From assembly GCA_048859965.1 (NCBI GenBank), contig JBLIZO010000059.1:1-30887 (forward strand): DNA of 30,887 nt, written 5' to 3'. The notes under the pieces are model-generated. The model was not told where the DNA came from. It was given only the letters and a program-made list of their open reading frames with translations, and ran no database searches. This document shows, piece after piece, positions 29,788-30,887 of this stretch (the stretch's first letter is position 1; every line of letters begins with the position of its first letter). This DNA comes from Fluviibacter sp048859965 (GTDB lineage Bacteria; Pseudomonadota; Gammaproteobacteria; Burkholderiales; Rhodocyclaceae). A program made the translations under genes and the position numbers.

Positions 29788-30887
29788 ATGAAATTCATTG
29801 ACGAAGCGCGTATCGAAGTCATCGCCGGTAAAGGCGGCGACGGCTGCGCCGCATTCCGCCGCGAAAAATATGTCCCGCGCGGCGGCCCCAGCGGTGGCGA
29901 CGGCGGCAAAGGCGGCAGCGTGTGGGCCGTGGCCGATCGCAACATCAACACGCTCGTCGAATACCGCTACACCCGCAAGTTTCTGGCCCGAAACGGCCAG
30001 AACGGCATGAGCGCCGAATGCTACGGGGCCGGCGCTGACGACATCACCCTGCGCATGCCCGTCGGCACCGTCATTTCCGACTACGAAACCGGTGTCGTGC
30101 TGCATGACCTCAACGTCGATGGCAAAAAAGTGCTGGTCGCCCAGGGCGGCAAAGGCGGTCTCGGCAACATCCACTTCAAATCCAGCGTCAACCGCGCGCC
30201 CCGTCAGTTCACGCGCGGCACCCCCGGCGAAGAACGCATGCTCAAGCTGGAGCTCAAGGTCCTGGCCGACGTCGGTCTGCTCGGCCTGCCTAACGCCGGC
30301 AAGAGCACCTTCATCCGTTCGGTTTCGGCCGCGAAACCCAAGGTCGCCGACTACCCCTTCACCACGCTGCACCCGAATCTGGGCGTGGTGCGCACTGATG
30401 AAAACCGCAGCTTCGTCATTGCCGATATTCCCGGCGTCATCGAAGGCGCGGCTGAAGGCGCCGGTCTCGGCCACCGTTTTCTGCGCCATCTGGCACGTAC
30501 GCGCCTGATCATGCATCTCGTCGATCTGGCGCCCTTCGATCCGGAAGCCGATCCGGTGCACGACGCCATTGCGATTGCCGCTGAACTGGAAAAGTACGAT
30601 CCCACACTGGCTGAAAAGCCACGCTGGCTCATCCTGAACAAGCTCGATCTGATCCCCGAAGACGAACGCCAGAAACGCATCGACGACTTTCTGAAGAAGT
30701 TCAAGAAAGCCGGTGGCAAAGCCGATCGTCATTTCAGTATCGCCGCCATTACCGGCGACGGCACCAAACCGCTGATCTTCGCGATCCAGGATGCGCTCGA
30801 CGCCATGCCGCCCGCGTTGCCCGTGCATACCGAGAGCGACATCCGCGACGTACAGCCCGATGGCGAAACCGTCTATATTGATGAAGA
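29788..30887 (+). CDS. obgE: GTPase Obg/CgtA (3' end outside window)
   Basis: The frame runs open to the window edge, giving 366 residues. The glycine-rich Obg fold starts at MKFIDEARIEVIAGKGGDGCAAFRREKYVPRGGP, with further KGGKGG and GGLGNIHFKSSVNRAP motifs. The G domain follows with GLPNAGKST (P-loop), DIPGVIEGA (G3), and NKLDL (G4). Obg binds the large ribosomal subunit and couples ribosome assembly to the stringent response. GGAG at 29779-29782 precedes the ATG. The C-terminal end of the protein is cut. Confidence 0.98.
   Translation, partial: MKFIDEARIEVIAGKGGDGCAAFRREKYVPRGGPSGGDGGKGGSVWAVADRNINTLVEYRYTRKFLARNGQNGMSAECYGAGADDITLRMPVGTVISDYETGVVLHDLNVDGKKVLVAQGGKGGLGNIHFKSSVNRAPRQFTRGTPGEERMLKLELKVLADVGLLGLPNAGKSTFIRSVSAAKPKVADYPFTTLHPNLGVVRTDENRSFVIADIPGVIEGAAEGAGLGHRFLRHLARTRLIMHLVDLAPFDPEADPVHDAIAIAAELEKYDPTLAEKPRWLILNKLDLIPEDERQKRIDDFLKKFKKAGGKADRHFSIAAITGDGTKPLIFAIQDALDAMPPALPVHTESDIRDVQPDGETVYIDE

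Noticed and set aside
29689..30828. Minus-strand open frame of 379 codons
   Set aside because: It covers obgE in antisense; obgE has all Obg and GTPase motifs, and the minus frame gives a composition artefact.
1..30887. CRISPR array, insertion sequence, prophage or origin of replication
   Set aside because: No repeated spacer pattern, transposase, phage gene or DnaA-box cluster could be seen on either strand.

Overview
The window looks like a chromosomal segment of a sulfur-oxidising chemolithotrophic proteobacterium, beta- or gamma-class. It carries a complete Sox operon in the order soxC-D-Y-Z-A-X-B, the ispB / rplU-rpmA-obgE neighbourhood typical of those classes, and a proteobacterial periplasmic gene set (ampD, dsbB, a DsbC-like protein, a YcbB-like L,D-transpeptidase). 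A Halothiobacillus- or Thiomonas-like host is only a guess. There are no integrases, insertion sequences or CRISPR arrays, and coding density is high with no gene-free stretch over 300 bases.

Layout. 1-6558 is a cell-envelope and transport block: partial ampD and a TAXI-type binding protein (minus), an MFS symporter (plus), then acyltransferase, L,D-transpeptidase and a DUF882/YcbK peptidase (minus). 6709-9368 holds a DUF3422 membrane protein, an exported rhodanese and, convergently, an exported DsbC-like protein. 9474-16064 is soxCDYZAXB, all plus strand and tightly packed. 16077-18917 continues on the same strand with an exported DsrE-like protein, a YeeE/YedE (TsuA-like) transporter, a Tat-exported dienelactone hydrolase and a small c-type cytochrome. 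18958-20991 has DUF3079, NnrS, a DUF2249-like protein and tRNA-Pro(CGG). 21157-24311 is a run of small envelope genes around dsbB, including two short genes at 22514 and 24138. 24373-27912 is a ketone-body/polyhydroxybutyrate block: bdhA and adc (minus), a divergent patatin with a basic tail, and a DUF1622 membrane protein. 27940-30887 is ispB divergent from rplU-rpmA-obgE, the last running off the window.

How it fits together. SoxYZ carries the sulfur substrate on the SoxY C-terminal GGCGG cysteine. SoxAX loads it oxidatively, SoxB hydrolyses the terminal sulfonate, and SoxCD oxidises the remaining sulfane sulfur, so full oxidation of thiosulfate to sulfate without obligatory globule storage is expected. 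The flanking exported DsbC-like protein, rhodanese, DsrE-like protein and YedE transporter could maintain the SoxY thiol and move or trap sulfane sulfur. The bdhA/adc/patatin set suggests storage polymer turnover to acetoacetate.

The most unexpected structure is a 62-bp concentric inverted repeat at 19173-19234, between the DUF3079 and NnrS genes. Other points of interest are the post-soxB module, a SoxA-like small cytochrome with a candidate cysteine ligand, a DsbB with its second cysteine pair moved to the C-terminus, and two proteins with histone-H1-like lysine/alanine tails.
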